Below, piece after piece: positions 8,433 to 16,495 of a DNA stretch of 24,040 bases. Every line of letters starts with the position of its first letter. Positions within the stretch are counted from its first letter, which is position 1. This DNA comes from Dehalococcoidia bacterium (GTDB taxonomy: Bacteria > Chloroflexota > Dehalococcoidia > Dehalococcoidales > UBA1222), in assembly GCA_009779655.1 (NCBI GenBank), contig WRDV01000007.1, forward strand, positions 1-24,040, in the 5' to 3' direction. The notes beneath the pieces were generated by a model, which ran no database searches, was not told the DNA's origin, and saw only the letters and a list, made by a program, of their open reading frames with translations. Position numbers and translations under genes: made by a program.

Positions 8433-9164
8433 CTACATCTTCTTAATACGATCAATCGCTTCCTGTTGTACAACGAAAAGTTCTTTAATCCCCTTCTGCG
8501 CCAGTCTCAGCATCTCATCCAATCCCTCTCGGGGAAACGGTTTACCCTCGCCTGTTCCCTGTATTTCTACAAACTCACCTTTGTCCGTCATAGCCACATT
8601 AAAATCAGCTTCAGCGTTACAATCCTCGTCATAACACAAATCAAGCAGCATGTTCCCGCGTACAATACCGATAGAAGTTGCCGCGACAGCTCCATTCAGC
8701 GGCACCGATGAGATAATTCCCATATGCGCCAGCGTCTGTAAAGCCTGATATAACGCCACGTACGCGCCTGTAATAGCAGCAGTGCGAGTACCACCGTCAG
8801 CCTGTAGCACATCACAGTCTACTACCAGTGAACGCTCGCCTAATTCAGACAAGTCCGTAACAGCGCGCAACGCACGTCCGATTAGACGCTGGATTTCATG
8901 GCTACGCCCTGATATTTTACCCAATGTAGAATCGCGCGGGGAACGACTAAGAGTAGAGCGGGGCAGCATAGAATATTCAGCAGTAATCCAACCTGAACCA
9001 TGCCCCTTAAGAAACATCGGGACTTTTTCCCCTAAACTCACCGAGCAACAAACACGAGTCTTGCCAAGCTCAATCAAAACCGAGCCTTCCGCGAAACTTT
9101 GAAAACCGGTGGTAATGCTTACATGTCGCAATCCATCAAAAGAACGCCCATCAATACGTTTCAT
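8433..9164 (-). CDS. rph: Ribonuclease PH
   Basis: This phosphorolytic 3'-5' exoribonuclease trims tRNA 3' ends as a hexameric ring. The 243-residue length is typical. Diagnostic stretches are the opening R-DGR, GHGSGWITAEYSMLPRST, RSHEIQRLIGRALRAV, DCDVLQADGGTRTAAITGA, EADFNVAMT and EIQGTGEGKPFPRE, which include the phosphate and RNA binding arginines. The SD is weak (AAGCAAGTGA). A good promoter lies about 30 nt upstream. proA follows at once. In many bacteria rph is followed by an ITPase gene; that neighbour is absent here. Confidence 0.96.
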   Translation of the reverse strand: MKRIDGRSFDGLRHVSITTGFQSFAEGSVLIELGKTRVCCSVSLGEKVPMFLKGHGSGWITAEYSMLPRSTLSRSPRDSTLGKISGRSHEIQRLIGRALRAVTDLSELGERSLVVDCDVLQADGGTRTAAITGAYVALYQALQTLAHMGIISSVPLNGAVAATSIGIVRGNMLLDLCYDEDCNAEADFNVAMTDKGEFVEIQGTGEGKPFPREGLDEMLRLAQKGIKELFVVQQEAIDRIKKM

Positions 9165-9196
9165 TCACTTGCTTTCTAGTCAAATTAAAGTAGCCC

Positions 9197-9225
9197 AGTA
9201 TAACATCGCTACGATACAGGCGCAA
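9197..9225 (-). promoter_or_regulatory. rph-proA promoter
   Basis: On the minus strand TTGCGC (9220-9225) is followed after exactly 17 bp by TATACT (9197-9202). The start point would be near 9190, giving a leader of about 25 nt for rph. Confidence 0.65.
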
Positions 9226-9254
9226 TCTAATTATCCATACTCGCAACACTAGCG

Positions 9255-9488
9255 CTATAGCTGCTTGATATCGCTCAACAAGTAATCCAAGCCGTTAGCC
9301 TTGATCTCATAAAGCGATGCCAGCATCTCGCCGAGCCGGCCGGCCGGAAAGCCATTACGGCTCATCCATACCAAATACGACTCCGGCAAGTCGCATAGAA
9401 AATACCCCTTATAGAGCCCGTAAGGCATGCGTTCAGTTGTGAGATCTAACAGCATGCGCGTATCAGGAACAGATTTCGGCATTTCCAT
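9255..9488 (-). CDS. DUF3820 family protein
   Basis: This 77-residue protein matches the DUF3820 family of small bacterial proteins. The central segment MPYGLYKGYFLCDLPESYL is followed by VWMSRNGFPAGRLGEML and the closing LYEIKANGLDYLL, all family hallmarks. The function is not established; the family has been called a putative quorum-sensing-regulated virulence factor by homology only. It overlaps the 3' end of the Nudix gene by 26 nt, so translation is coupled. An SD, GAGGAAG, lies inside the Nudix coding end. It was probably cotranscribed with the Nudix gene. Confidence 0.85.
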   Translation of the reverse strand: MEMPKSVPDTRMLLDLTTERMPYGLYKGYFLCDLPESYLVWMSRNGFPAGRLGEMLASLYEIKANGLDYLLSDIKQL

Positions 9489-9924
9489 ATACTTCTTCCT
9501 CTTCGTCCAATACTCTATTTAGGGCTTCCTGCAGCCCAAGCACTGTATCATATCGCGACAAATTCTTAGGCTCAATCCATTCATACTCAAAATGCTCAAA
9601 ATCTATACTTATTTCTTTCTGACTTATTACTTTATAAAGGTATGGATGTATCACCCACAGCACGTTATTATCCTCATCATCGACTTCGAATGGCAACGCA
9701 GCTCTCACCAATTCCACATCAGCAGCTTCCAGCCCTGTCTCTTCATTTATTTCTAAAACACTCTGGCTTTGCGGATACGACTCAATAAACCCGGAAACCG
9801 CAGCCCACTTGCCTTGAAATGTACCCGCCTTATCTGAGCGCCTCAAAATAAGTATGCGTCCGTCACGTATTAGAAAGCATGTTACCACACGAAAAGACTG
9901 TTGATTCCCAAAACTAATTGTCAT
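9463..9924 (-). CDS. Nudix hydrolase-like protein with altered Nudix box
   Basis: The N-terminal strand VVTCFLIRDGRILILRRSDKAG, the WAAVSGFIE segment and EINEETGLEA mark a Nudix fold, normally a hydrolase of nucleoside diphosphates linked to another moiety. In the canonical box (G-x5-E-x7-R-E-x2-E-E-x-G) the last glutamates are kept (EINEETG), but the arginine is leucine, the loop is about two residues short, and the first glutamate has no clear equivalent. Metal binding may therefore differ. I prefer the ATG at 9924 (153 residues) to the GTG at 9939: a GGGG stretch precedes the ATG, though spacing is long. It overlaps the downstream DUF3820 gene and follows pncC by 79 nt. Confidence 0.85.
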   Translation of the reverse strand: MTISFGNQQSFRVVTCFLIRDGRILILRRSDKAGTFQGKWAAVSGFIESYPQSQSVLEINEETGLEAADVELVRAALPFEVDDEDNNVLWVIHPYLYKVISQKEISIDFEHFEYEWIEPKNLSRYDTVLGLQEALNRVLDEEEEVYGNAEICS

Positions 9925-10003
9925 ATGTTCTAACCCCACAAAGTTATTTTTACGGAAGAAAGCAACAGTAGCAAACAGTCATAGGCATGCCAAGCAATCA
10001 AGG

Positions 10004-10528
10004 TTACTCCAGGTCTTCCAGATAGGTTTTGAGCCATTTGAGAACCTCATATGCCGCACGCTTCTTGTTCTCTTCGCGGTCGCCATGAAAAACATGCTTC
10101 CTGCTGCTTGAGGTCAAACGATGTGCCAACCCAACATAGAAAAGCCCCACCGGCTTACCCGCCACGGCTCCGCCAGGCCCGGCAATTCCTGTATCAGAAA
10201 CGCTTATATCAACATCCAGCGCGTTGCAGCATCCTAACGCCATCTCCTCTGCTGCCTGCGAGCTCACTGCGCCATAGCGCTGCAACGTATCCTGTTTAAC
10301 ACCAAGCACGGACATCTTAGTTTGATTGGCATAGGCAGTAACAGAGCCTTTATACACATCGGAAACATCAGGCACATTAGTGATAATATGTGAGATTAGC
10401 CCGCCGGTAGCAGATTCGGCCACGCCAAACGTAAGCCTCTTACTGCGTAGAATGTTCGCTATTTGCAGAACCAATATAAACATATCAGCCATAAACACTG
10501 TGGACTTTTCGCGCGTGAATGTAGCCAT
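10004..10528 (-). CDS. pncC: CinA C-terminal domain amidase (PncC type)
   Basis: This stand-alone CinA C-terminal domain is predicted to deamidate nicotinamide mononucleotide to nicotinate mononucleotide in NAD recycling. It has the conserved LTFGVAESATGGLISHIIT, the YKGSVTAYANQTKMSVLGV strand-helix, GAVSSQAAEEMA, and SDTGIAGPGGAVAGKPVGL with FYVGLA. The N-terminal COG1058 domain of full CinA is missing. The open frame extends to 10585, but a promoter ends at 10536; the ATG at 10528 is the first start downstream and gives 174 residues, probably leaderless. A later ATG at 10483 would match shorter family members, but no SD precedes it. The Nudix gene downstream may share the transcript; both could serve nucleotide turnover. 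Confidence 0.88.
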   Translation of the reverse strand: MATFTREKSTVFMADMFILVLQIANILRSKRLTFGVAESATGGLISHIITNVPDVSDVYKGSVTAYANQTKMSVLGVKQDTLQRYGAVSSQAAEEMALGCCNALDVDISVSDTGIAGPGGAVAGKPVGLFYVGLAHRLTSSSRKHVFHGDREENKKRAAYEVLKWLKTYLEDLE

Positions 10529-10535
10529 ACCGCAA

Positions 10536-10564
10536 ATTATAGCTCTATACTGCAAGCAAAACAA
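10536..10564 (-). promoter_or_regulatory. pncC promoter giving a leaderless mRNA
   Basis: On the minus strand TTGTTT (10559-10564) and TATAAT (10536-10541) are exactly 17 bp apart. Only 7 nt separate the -10 from the ATG at 10528, so transcription would start at or next to the start codon. Confidence 0.65.
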
Positions 10565-10791
10565 AGTACTCTCCGCAATATGCAAAATTTGATTGGCGCG
10601 GCAGATAAATTTAATATCACATATTAATTAGTATAAGCCAACAAAATAAGCGCCGCACTGTTTGCCGTAGACTACGTGATAGAATCATTATCCTCCGCGA
10701 TTGCACTTACATATGTGATAAACGACTTTTGTATACCGCCCATGTCACGCGCCGGCAACAACGGACTTTTTAATCCCGTTTGCCTGAGCGC

Positions 10792-12273
10792 TTAAGGATA
10801 TGTTGAAGGAACAAGCGCATGGGTTTCATCATACGCAGCGGGTAATGCTTTCGCTGTGCTGTTACGCTGTTGGCTTAAAATAGCTGCAATTAATACGATA
10901 TCCACGATATAGAAATAACCCAAAAGACTTCGCCAAGCGAAAAAGAGCGGAATAACAGCAAGTATTATCCCGGTATGAGGATAGCGTTTTGCATAGCGCT
11001 TGTACCAAAGGACACATCCTACAAGTATAACTATCTCCATAACAGAGAATAAAACCAGCGAATCCAAATGTATTATGCCGCTTGTAACCAATGAAATCAG
11101 CCCATTTCCCATAGGGAAAAAGTTGGCTGTTAATGGCGCCAAAACAGACGATAAGTATACTTGGGGAGCGGCAATTATAAAAGGTGCATTTATACCGAGG
11201 AATGTTGCCGCGGTTATTGCACCGCTCCGCAAGGCTGTGCGCGACCCGGCAGTTTGCCATATATATATGAGATAAAAAGGCAAAAGGAACCAGCAATTCT
11301 GCCTAGTAGCTACGGCAATACCTATAAAAATTGCGGAAAGCCATGGACGACGCGGCGCCATAAGCCATCCTGCTAAGACGAAAGGAAGATAGAGCATCCT
11401 AACGTCACCGGAAAGCAAAGTATTCCATAATTCAAATGCAAATAGTATATATAGTATAAAATATATGCGTTGCTGCGGCTGCATGCTCATAGCCGCACAG
11501 ACTAGAACCGGTATTATTATGATGAGAAGCGCAATACCTAGATTGTCTATGCCAAGCGCTCTGAATGGTGTTAACAGTAGAAAAGATGCGGCTGGGTAAT
11601 TTAAACGGCTTTCTATTTCAGGTGTGGGTTGACCGGCGGTGGAGGCAACTGCATCTTGCCAAACGAGTTGCAGTTGCGCCTCTGTCGGGTATGGAAAAGC
11701 ATCGGCGAATTGCCCGGTACGGATGGGCGTAATTTTATTCCATGGTGAATTATCACTATTATAACGCATGATAGCGCTGATAGTATCAGCATGTACGTAG
11801 GGGTTTTTACCGTCAAGCACGTTTTCTGTTGCCTGTTTGATGAGCATTGTGGCATCCGAATCAGCAAAAGCATGCTTAATACTGTCTTTGGTAGATGATG
11901 ATAAAATATTGTCGTTATTGCTGGAAGTATGAACGACTGTCAATACCAATATTTCAGCAATAACCACTATGGACAAAATAACTATAGAAACGTGCCAGGC
12001 TTTTTTTAGCCAGCGCCGGCGAGCGGCGAGAAATACATCTGTTTGTGGAATAGCAATAGCAAACATCACGCCAAGCCATACGAGTAGGAGCATACTGGTG
12101 ACAATAGTCAGTGGCTGATAGTTAAAGATGTAGGCTAATCCGATGAAGGAAACGCCTATGAGTTTCACTAGGATTGCGATGAAAGCTAGCTGAATGCGCG
12201 GCGAAGCATTGTTGAGCGCGTATGCAATAAAGCCTCTGCAAGCCCCTTGTATTTTGGATCTATTGAAAATCAC
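10792..12273 (-). CDS. Polytopic membrane protein, GT-C/GT87-like
   Basis: The 493-residue product has about ten hydrophobic segments: two or three between residues 28 and 115, then a hydrophilic block at about 115-225, then closely spaced helices to residue 475. The hydrophilic block contains DGKNPYVHADT and SRLNYPAASFLLLTPF, and later comes GDVRMLYLPFVLAGWLMAPRRPW with ATRQNCWFLLPFYLIY. This resembles the DUF2029/GT87 and related GT-C membrane glycosyltransferases, which use polyprenyl-phosphate sugars, but I see no decisive catalytic motif. The start is GTG (12271-12273), 6 nt after a perfect extended -10, so it is probably leaderless. It is a single-gene unit with no glycan genes nearby. 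Confidence 0.8.
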   Translation of the reverse strand: MIFNRSKIQGACRGFIAYALNNASPRIQLAFIAILVKLIGVSFIGLAYIFNYQPLTIVTSMLLLVWLGVMFAIAIPQTDVFLAARRRWLKKAWHVSIVILSIVVIAEILVLTVVHTSSNNDNILSSSTKDSIKHAFADSDATMLIKQATENVLDGKNPYVHADTISAIMRYNSDNSPWNKITPIRTGQFADAFPYPTEAQLQLVWQDAVASTAGQPTPEIESRLNYPAASFLLLTPFRALGIDNLGIALLIIIIPVLVCAAMSMQPQQRIYFILYILFAFELWNTLLSGDVRMLYLPFVLAGWLMAPRRPWLSAIFIGIAVATRQNCWFLLPFYLIYIWQTAGSRTALRSGAITAATFLGINAPFIIAAPQVYLSSVLAPLTANFFPMGNGLISLVTSGIIHLDSLVLFSVMEIVILVGCVLWYKRYAKRYPHTGIILAVIPLFFAWRSLLGYFYIVDIVLIAAILSQQRNSTAKALPAAYDETHALVPSTYP

Positions 12274-12279
12274 TTGCGC

Positions 12280-12288
12280 ATTATACCA
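12280..12288 (-). promoter_or_regulatory. Extended -10 promoter of the membrane protein gene
   Basis: On the minus strand TGG-TATAAT occupies 12280-12288. No -35 match stands out, which is normal for extended -10 promoters. The gap to the GTG start is 6 nt, predicting a leaderless transcript. Confidence 0.6.
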
Positions 12289-12430
12289 AATCAGCCCGCG
12301 CGAGGTATTATTAAGGAAAATTATGTGGGCACGGCAACAGAAATGGTAAGTATAAATCAGTCTAGCTAACTATTAGCGCTATAGCACCGTTTATCCTCTC
12401 TCGTCAAAACTCAAACTGTCAAATGAAAGC

Positions 12431-12727
12431 ATGATAAAACTAAATAAGATGATACTCTCTATACATGTGACACCGGGAGCAAAAAAGAACGCTGTAACTG
12501 ACTTTGCAGAAAGCGAATGGCACATCAAAGTCGCCGCACCGCCTGTCGGCGGCAAAGCCAATGAAGAGTTAATTAAATTCCTTTGCTCAGCGCTTGAACT
12601 GCGCAAGAATGCAGTGTCCGTAATTAAAGGCAAAACGGCGCGCAATAAACTTGTCAGTATTGATGGTATGCCTTCAGCTGAGGTTATAGCTCGCTTGTCA
12701 ACGCTTATACAAAAAGAGCGCCCTTGA
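12431..12727 (+). CDS. DUF167 / YggU family protein
   Basis: This 98-residue protein belongs to the DUF167 (YggU) family of small alpha/beta proteins with unknown cellular role. Clear signatures are the strand ILSIHVTPGAKKNAV, then WHIKVAAPPVGGKANEELI, and VSVIKGKTARNKLVSIDG; the GGKAN stretch is the family hallmark. The start could be the ATG at 12431 or the one at 12449 (MILSIHVTPG), since neither has a strong SD. The 3' end overlaps the terminator of the convergent ligase gene. Confidence 0.9.
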   Translation: MIKLNKMILSIHVTPGAKKNAVTDFAESEWHIKVAAPPVGGKANEELIKFLCSALELRKNAVSVIKGKTARNKLVSIDGMPSAEVIARLSTLIQKERP

Positions 12728-12739
12728 GCTCAAAAGCGC
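12711..12739 (-). terminator. Intrinsic terminator of the symporter-ligase operon
   Basis: On the minus strand an inverted repeat (12718-12739) centred on GAGCTC forms up to 11 pairs, including two G-U pairs, followed by CTC-free T5 at 12711-12715. It lies directly after the ligase stop codon (12748) and inside the last codons of the DUF167 gene on the other strand. Confidence 0.65.
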
Positions 12740-12747
12740 CTGCTGCT

Positions 12748-14382
12748 TTAAATCTCAATTTGCTTCTTAACAATACTTCCACCGCAATACTTCTCACGCA
12801 GTTTCGGCTTCTCGATTTTCCCTGTGGCATTACGCGGCACACTGTCAAATATAATCTTATGCGGGCGTTTATAACGCGGAAGCTGCATACAAAACTGCCT
12901 AATTTCTTCCTCGCTGCATTCCATACCTGCTTTGATCTCAATAACAGCCGCGGCTATCTCGCCAAGTCTGTAATCCGCCAACCCAATAACAGCCGCGTCC
13001 TTGACTCTATCATACCCGCGCAGGAAAGCCTCTATCTGTACCGGATAAATATTCTCGCCACCCGTGATAATAACGTCCTTCTTCCTATCCACAAGGAGTA
13101 TAAAACCATCATCATCTTCACACGCCATGTCGCCTGTGTATAACCAGCCATCCTTAATAGTGGCAGCCGTTGCTTCAGGGTCTTTGTAATAGCACCGCAT
13201 GACGCAGTCGCCAAATAATATCAACTCACCTACATCGCCTTGTTTAACAGGTGTTCCGCATTCATCAACGATTTTAGCCTGCCAGCCGTAGCCAGCCTTA
13301 CCGATAGCGCCAACTTTGTTTATGTTTTCCACACCAAGATGCACCGCACCGGGACCTGTTGATTCTGAAAGCCCATAATTCGTGTCATATTCATGATGCG
13401 GGAAATACTGCTTCCAGCGCCGTATCAAACTCGGTGGAACAGGCTGGGCGCCGATATGCATAAGCCGCCATGCACTCAAATCATAATCCGCCAAATTAAT
13501 CTCGCCGCGTTCAATCGCATCAAGAATATCCTGCGCCCAAGGCACTAATAGCCATACTATCGTCACGCGCTCATTAGCTATCGTCTCAATAATCCATTTT
13601 GGACGCACTCCGCGCAATAATATAGCGCTTCCTCCGACAAGCAAACTGCCAAACCAGTGCATTTTGGCTCCCGTATGATACAAAGGAGGTATGCACAGGA
13701 AAATATCATCTATTGTTTGGCCATGATGATTCTGCTCTACCATGCATGACATTACAAGGCTCTTATGCGAATGCAAAATAGCTTTCGGAAGTCCCGTGGT
13801 TCCCGAAGAAAAGTAAATCGCGGCATCGTCTTCATCTGAGCACTTTATGTCAAGGGCATGCTTGGCACAAGCGTCCGCCAGAGTATCATAACTTTCCGCA
13901 AAATCAGGCCCGTCCTCGCCCGCATAAAACAGTGTGCACACCGCAGAAATCTCGTCCTTGATTGCCCGCATACGATCGATAAACTCTGAGCCGAATACCA
14001 GCATAGATACATCAGCAAGCCCAAGTGCGTATTTGATCTCATCCGACGAATATCTGAAATTAAGAGGCACAACAATCGCGCCCGCTTTTAACACGCCAAA
14101 ATAAATCGGTAGCCATTCAATGCAGTTCATGAGTAAAATACCAATCTTATCACCGCGCTTACATCCGCGCTCAAGCAATAGTCTGGCAAACTGATTGGCC
14201 TTGTCATCAAATGAGCGCCATGTCAGCTCTTTTTGATACCGCATGTCACAGGCTGATTCCACTAACGCATAATCTTTCCATGTCAGCGCATGACGTTCCT
14301 CTAACTCAGGATTTATTTCTGTCAAACACTTCTTATCGCCGTACAATTCGGCATTTCGGGCAAGTATTTCTGTTATTGGCAT
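12748..14382 (-). CDS. AMP-binding acyl/aryl-acid CoA ligase
   Basis: This class I adenylate-forming enzyme of 544 residues is predicted to convert a carboxylic acid, ATP and CoA to an acyl-CoA. Core motifs in order are the P-loop YFSSGTTGLPK (about 189-199), YGLSESTGPG, the hinge region YTGDMACEDDDGF and LVDRKKDVIITGGENIYP, and the C-terminal PRNATGKIEK with catalytic lysine K522. All key residues are present. Sequence alone does not give the substrate; candidates are fatty, aryl or alicyclic acids. SD AGGGGGAA precedes the ATG. It begins only 38 nt after the symporter gene with no terminator between, so it should be under the same tyrosine T-box. That makes an aromatic acid substrate attractive, but this is inference. 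Confidence 0.9.
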   Translation of the reverse strand: MPITEILARNAELYGDKKCLTEINPELEERHALTWKDYALVESACDMRYQKELTWRSFDDKANQFARLLLERGCKRGDKIGILLMNCIEWLPIYFGVLKAGAIVVPLNFRYSSDEIKYALGLADVSMLVFGSEFIDRMRAIKDEISAVCTLFYAGEDGPDFAESYDTLADACAKHALDIKCSDEDDAAIYFSSGTTGLPKAILHSHKSLVMSCMVEQNHHGQTIDDIFLCIPPLYHTGAKMHWFGSLLVGGSAILLRGVRPKWIIETIANERVTIVWLLVPWAQDILDAIERGEINLADYDLSAWRLMHIGAQPVPPSLIRRWKQYFPHHEYDTNYGLSESTGPGAVHLGVENINKVGAIGKAGYGWQAKIVDECGTPVKQGDVGELILFGDCVMRCYYKDPEATAATIKDGWLYTGDMACEDDDGFILLVDRKKDVIITGGENIYPVQIEAFLRGYDRVKDAAVIGLADYRLGEIAAAVIEIKAGMECSEEEIRQFCMQLPRYKRPHKIIFDSVPRNATGKIEKPKLREKYCGGSIVKKQIEI

Positions 14383-14420
14383 CGCTTCTATTCCCCCTAT
14401 GATTTCTGCTTTACTGTGCC

Positions 14421-15986
14421 TTAGTTGCTCAGGCTGGCGCTGACTTTAGCATTTTCCGTTTCGTCATAGCATGAAAAATGTGAATCGATAGTCGCTCTAT
14501 CCGGCGCTTTTGTAAGCATGCTGACAACAGGTACGATAACCAATCCCGCAAGCATAGCAAACGCGCCCGTATTAATCGACGACTTAAAAATACTCAAAAA
14601 CCCATTGCTTGATAGGAACGCTGCATCCTTAAAGATGAGATGAAACACCATCAATCCCGTACTAAATACAAAACATGCCCACACCGACGCCTTGCTAACG
14701 CGTTTCCAATACAATCCATACAGGAATGGCGCTAAGAAAGACCCGGCAAGAGCGCCCCACGAGATGCCCATAAGCTGCGCGATGAACGTAACGCTGCTCT
14801 TATACTGACTTATCGCAATAACGGATGAGATCACGACGAATACCACAATCAGCACACGTATACATATTAGTTGTTTTTTATCATCCATCTTTTTAACCAC
14901 ATGACCTTTTATAAAATCCAGTGTAAGCGTAGAAGCTGAGGCCATGACCAAAGATGAAAGAGTGGATATTGACGCAGCAAAAACCATAAATATAACAAGG
15001 CCTATCATCACGTCAGAAAACTGCGAAAGCATTGTAGGTACAATAGAGTCGAATATAACCCTGCCATTTTCTGCATTATAAGCGACATCGTCCGCATACA
15101 ATCTACCAAAGCTGCCCAAGAAATAGCTGCCGCCGGCTATCACAAGAGCGAAGATTGTTGATACTACTGCACCCTTAGTGATCATCTTCTCGTTTTTAAT
15201 TGAGTAAAAACGAGCCACCATTTGCGGAAGCCCCCACGCACCAAACGATGTAAGAATGATTACTCCCAGCAGCGACATTGGATCCGGTCCAAGGAATGAT
15301 GTAAACGCCCCCGGATTAACAGATGGGTCCTGAACATTAGCCAAGGAGCTGATTGCTGCCATAAATCCGCCGTTCATGTTCAACACAACAGCTATAATCA
15401 CAACAATGCCAACCAGCATAACCGTGCCTTGTATCAAATCATTAACTACAGTCGCGATATATCCTCCGGCCACAACAAAAATCGCCGTTAATGCCGCCAT
15501 TGCTATGATGCAAATTGAAAAATCAACATTAAATGCCATAGCAAAAATCCGCGAAAGGCCATTGTACAGCGACGCAGTGTAAGGAATCAGAAATACAAAA
15601 ACGATGATAGCCGCACCGATTTTCAATGCCGATGACATATACCTAGTTCCAAAAAATTCAGGCATTGTAGCGCTTTTTAAGTGTTTTGTCATGACGCGCG
15701 TGCGCCGCCCGAGCACGAACCATGCCGCCAATGTACCGATAAATGCATTGCCCAAACCAATCCATACTGCCGCTGTACCGAAGCGCCAACCAAACTGCCC
15801 CGCAAATCCAACAAACACAACAGCAGAAAAATACGTCACGCCGTATGAAAAGGCCGACAGCCATGGTCCGACAGAGCGCCCGCCTAATACAAAATCGTTT
15901 ACGCTCGACGCTCTCTTGCGAAAATACAACCCTACAAATATAGTGAGTACAAAAAAACCAGCCAGCAAAAGTAACCTTACTAACAT
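14421..15986 (-). CDS. Sodium:solute symporter (SSS family) under a Tyr T-box
   Basis: This 521-residue inner-membrane protein has about 13 hydrophobic segments and belongs to the SSS family, whose members carry proline, pantothenate, acetate and other carboxylates with sodium. Diagnostic stretches are DFVLGGRSVGPWLSAFSYG near residue 33, the FFGTRY segment, VVAGGYIATVVNDLIQGTVM near residue 175, and a central STLSSLVMASASTLTLDFI. Strong SD AGGTGG lies 5 nt before the ATG. The T-box terminator ends about 20 nt upstream, so expression should follow uncharged tRNA-Tyr. Tyrosine itself or an aromatic carboxylate used to make it is the likely cargo; both are inferred from regulation and from the ligase gene downstream, not from transporter residues. 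Confidence 0.9.
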   Translation of the reverse strand: MLVRLLLLAGFFVLTIFVGLYFRKRASSVNDFVLGGRSVGPWLSAFSYGVTYFSAVVFVGFAGQFGWRFGTAAVWIGLGNAFIGTLAAWFVLGRRTRVMTKHLKSATMPEFFGTRYMSSALKIGAAIIVFVFLIPYTASLYNGLSRIFAMAFNVDFSICIIAMAALTAIFVVAGGYIATVVNDLIQGTVMLVGIVVIIAVVLNMNGGFMAAISSLANVQDPSVNPGAFTSFLGPDPMSLLGVIILTSFGAWGLPQMVARFYSIKNEKMITKGAVVSTIFALVIAGGSYFLGSFGRLYADDVAYNAENGRVIFDSIVPTMLSQFSDVMIGLVIFMVFAASISTLSSLVMASASTLTLDFIKGHVVKKMDDKKQLICIRVLIVVFVVISSVIAISQYKSSVTFIAQLMGISWGALAGSFLAPFLYGLYWKRVSKASVWACFVFSTGLMVFHLIFKDAAFLSSNGFLSIFKSSINTGAFAMLAGLVIVPVVSMLTKAPDRATIDSHFSCYDETENAKVSASLSN

Positions 15987-16008
15987 TTACACCACCTTTC
16001 CTTTATAT

Positions 16009-16040
16009 AAAAAAAACGCCCTCGGATTAATCCGAGGGCG
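16009..16040 (-). terminator. T-box intrinsic terminator
   Basis: A perfect 24-bp palindrome (16017-16040; CGCCCTCGGATT and its complement) is followed on the minus strand by eight T residues (16009-16016). It lies 20-30 nt before the symporter start codon and competes with the T-box antiterminator. Confidence 0.95.
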
Positions 16041-16357
16041 ACTGCAACAATTTCACACACGGCAGAGAGCACCAAGCCCCCACATCGTCCATGGCATTGC
16101 CGCGACTATCGCGGTACCACCTCTTTTTCGCATAGCCTCACGACCACACGCTTACCGGGTATAACCTATACCCACATGCTATAACGGGCACACCCGTCGC
16201 AGTCTACTTAACACAACCTTGGGGTTGTACTGTTCAACGCGCAGCTCCCGGGATGTATTCGCCCATCCGCTCCTCATTGGCTCGCACCAAGCGCCAACTC
16301 TCTGAGAGAATGCCAAGACGGCTACTTCTTCCCATTCATCGCCTTAAAAATATTACC
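16009..16357 (-). ncRNA. T-box leader, tyrosine specifier
   Basis: Read on the minus strand, Stem I begins with GGGA (16330-16333) pairing with UCCC (16250-16253). The loop between them has AGUAG on the 5' side (16322-16326) and GAA-UAC-A on the 3' side, with UAC at 16255-16257 as the specifier triplet (Tyr). The distal part shows AGAGAG and a UGGUGCGAGCC loop. The antiterminator core UGGUACCGCG lies at about 16110-16120. UGGU would pair with an ACCA tRNA end, consistent with the adenine discriminator of tRNA-Tyr. The competing terminator is at 16009-16040. When tRNA-Tyr is uncharged, read-through into the symporter gene is expected. The class is certain; the specifier assignment rests on reading the loop by eye. 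Confidence 0.92.
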
Positions 16358-16363
16358 GTTGTC

Positions 16364-16392
16364 TTTATACTACATGCTCACGAGTTTGTCAA
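16364..16392 (-). promoter_or_regulatory. Promoter of the T-box/symporter operon
   Basis: On the minus strand a consensus TTGACA (16387-16392) is 17 bp from TATAAA (16364-16369). The start point would be near 16357, just upstream of Stem I of the T-box. Confidence 0.85.
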
Positions 16393-16453
16393 ATATAATT
16401 ACAAAACAATAATCACTAATCCATAAACGCAGGGTATTTGCGCTTTTTTCTGC

Positions 16454-16482
16454 TTGACCTGACAAGCAGGTGATGCTAAATT
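16454..16482 (+). promoter_or_regulatory. tRNA-Arg promoter
   Basis: TTGACC (16454-16459) is 17 bp from TAAATT (16477-16482), which is preceded by TGC (extended -10). A 7-bp inverted repeat, CTGCTTG/CAAGCAG (16450-16456 and 16463-16469), overlaps the -35. Confidence 0.6.
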
Positions 16483-16495
16483 ATGGTATAAGCGA

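Noticed and set aside
10586..10791. Gene or RNA between pncC and the membrane protein gene
   Set aside because: No frame, strong hairpin with T-run, or family signal was seen beyond the pncC promoter.
15604..16164. 186-codon plus-strand frame over the symporter start and T-box
   Set aside because: It is a shadow of the symporter gene and of the structured leader; composition and lack of any family motif argue against coding.
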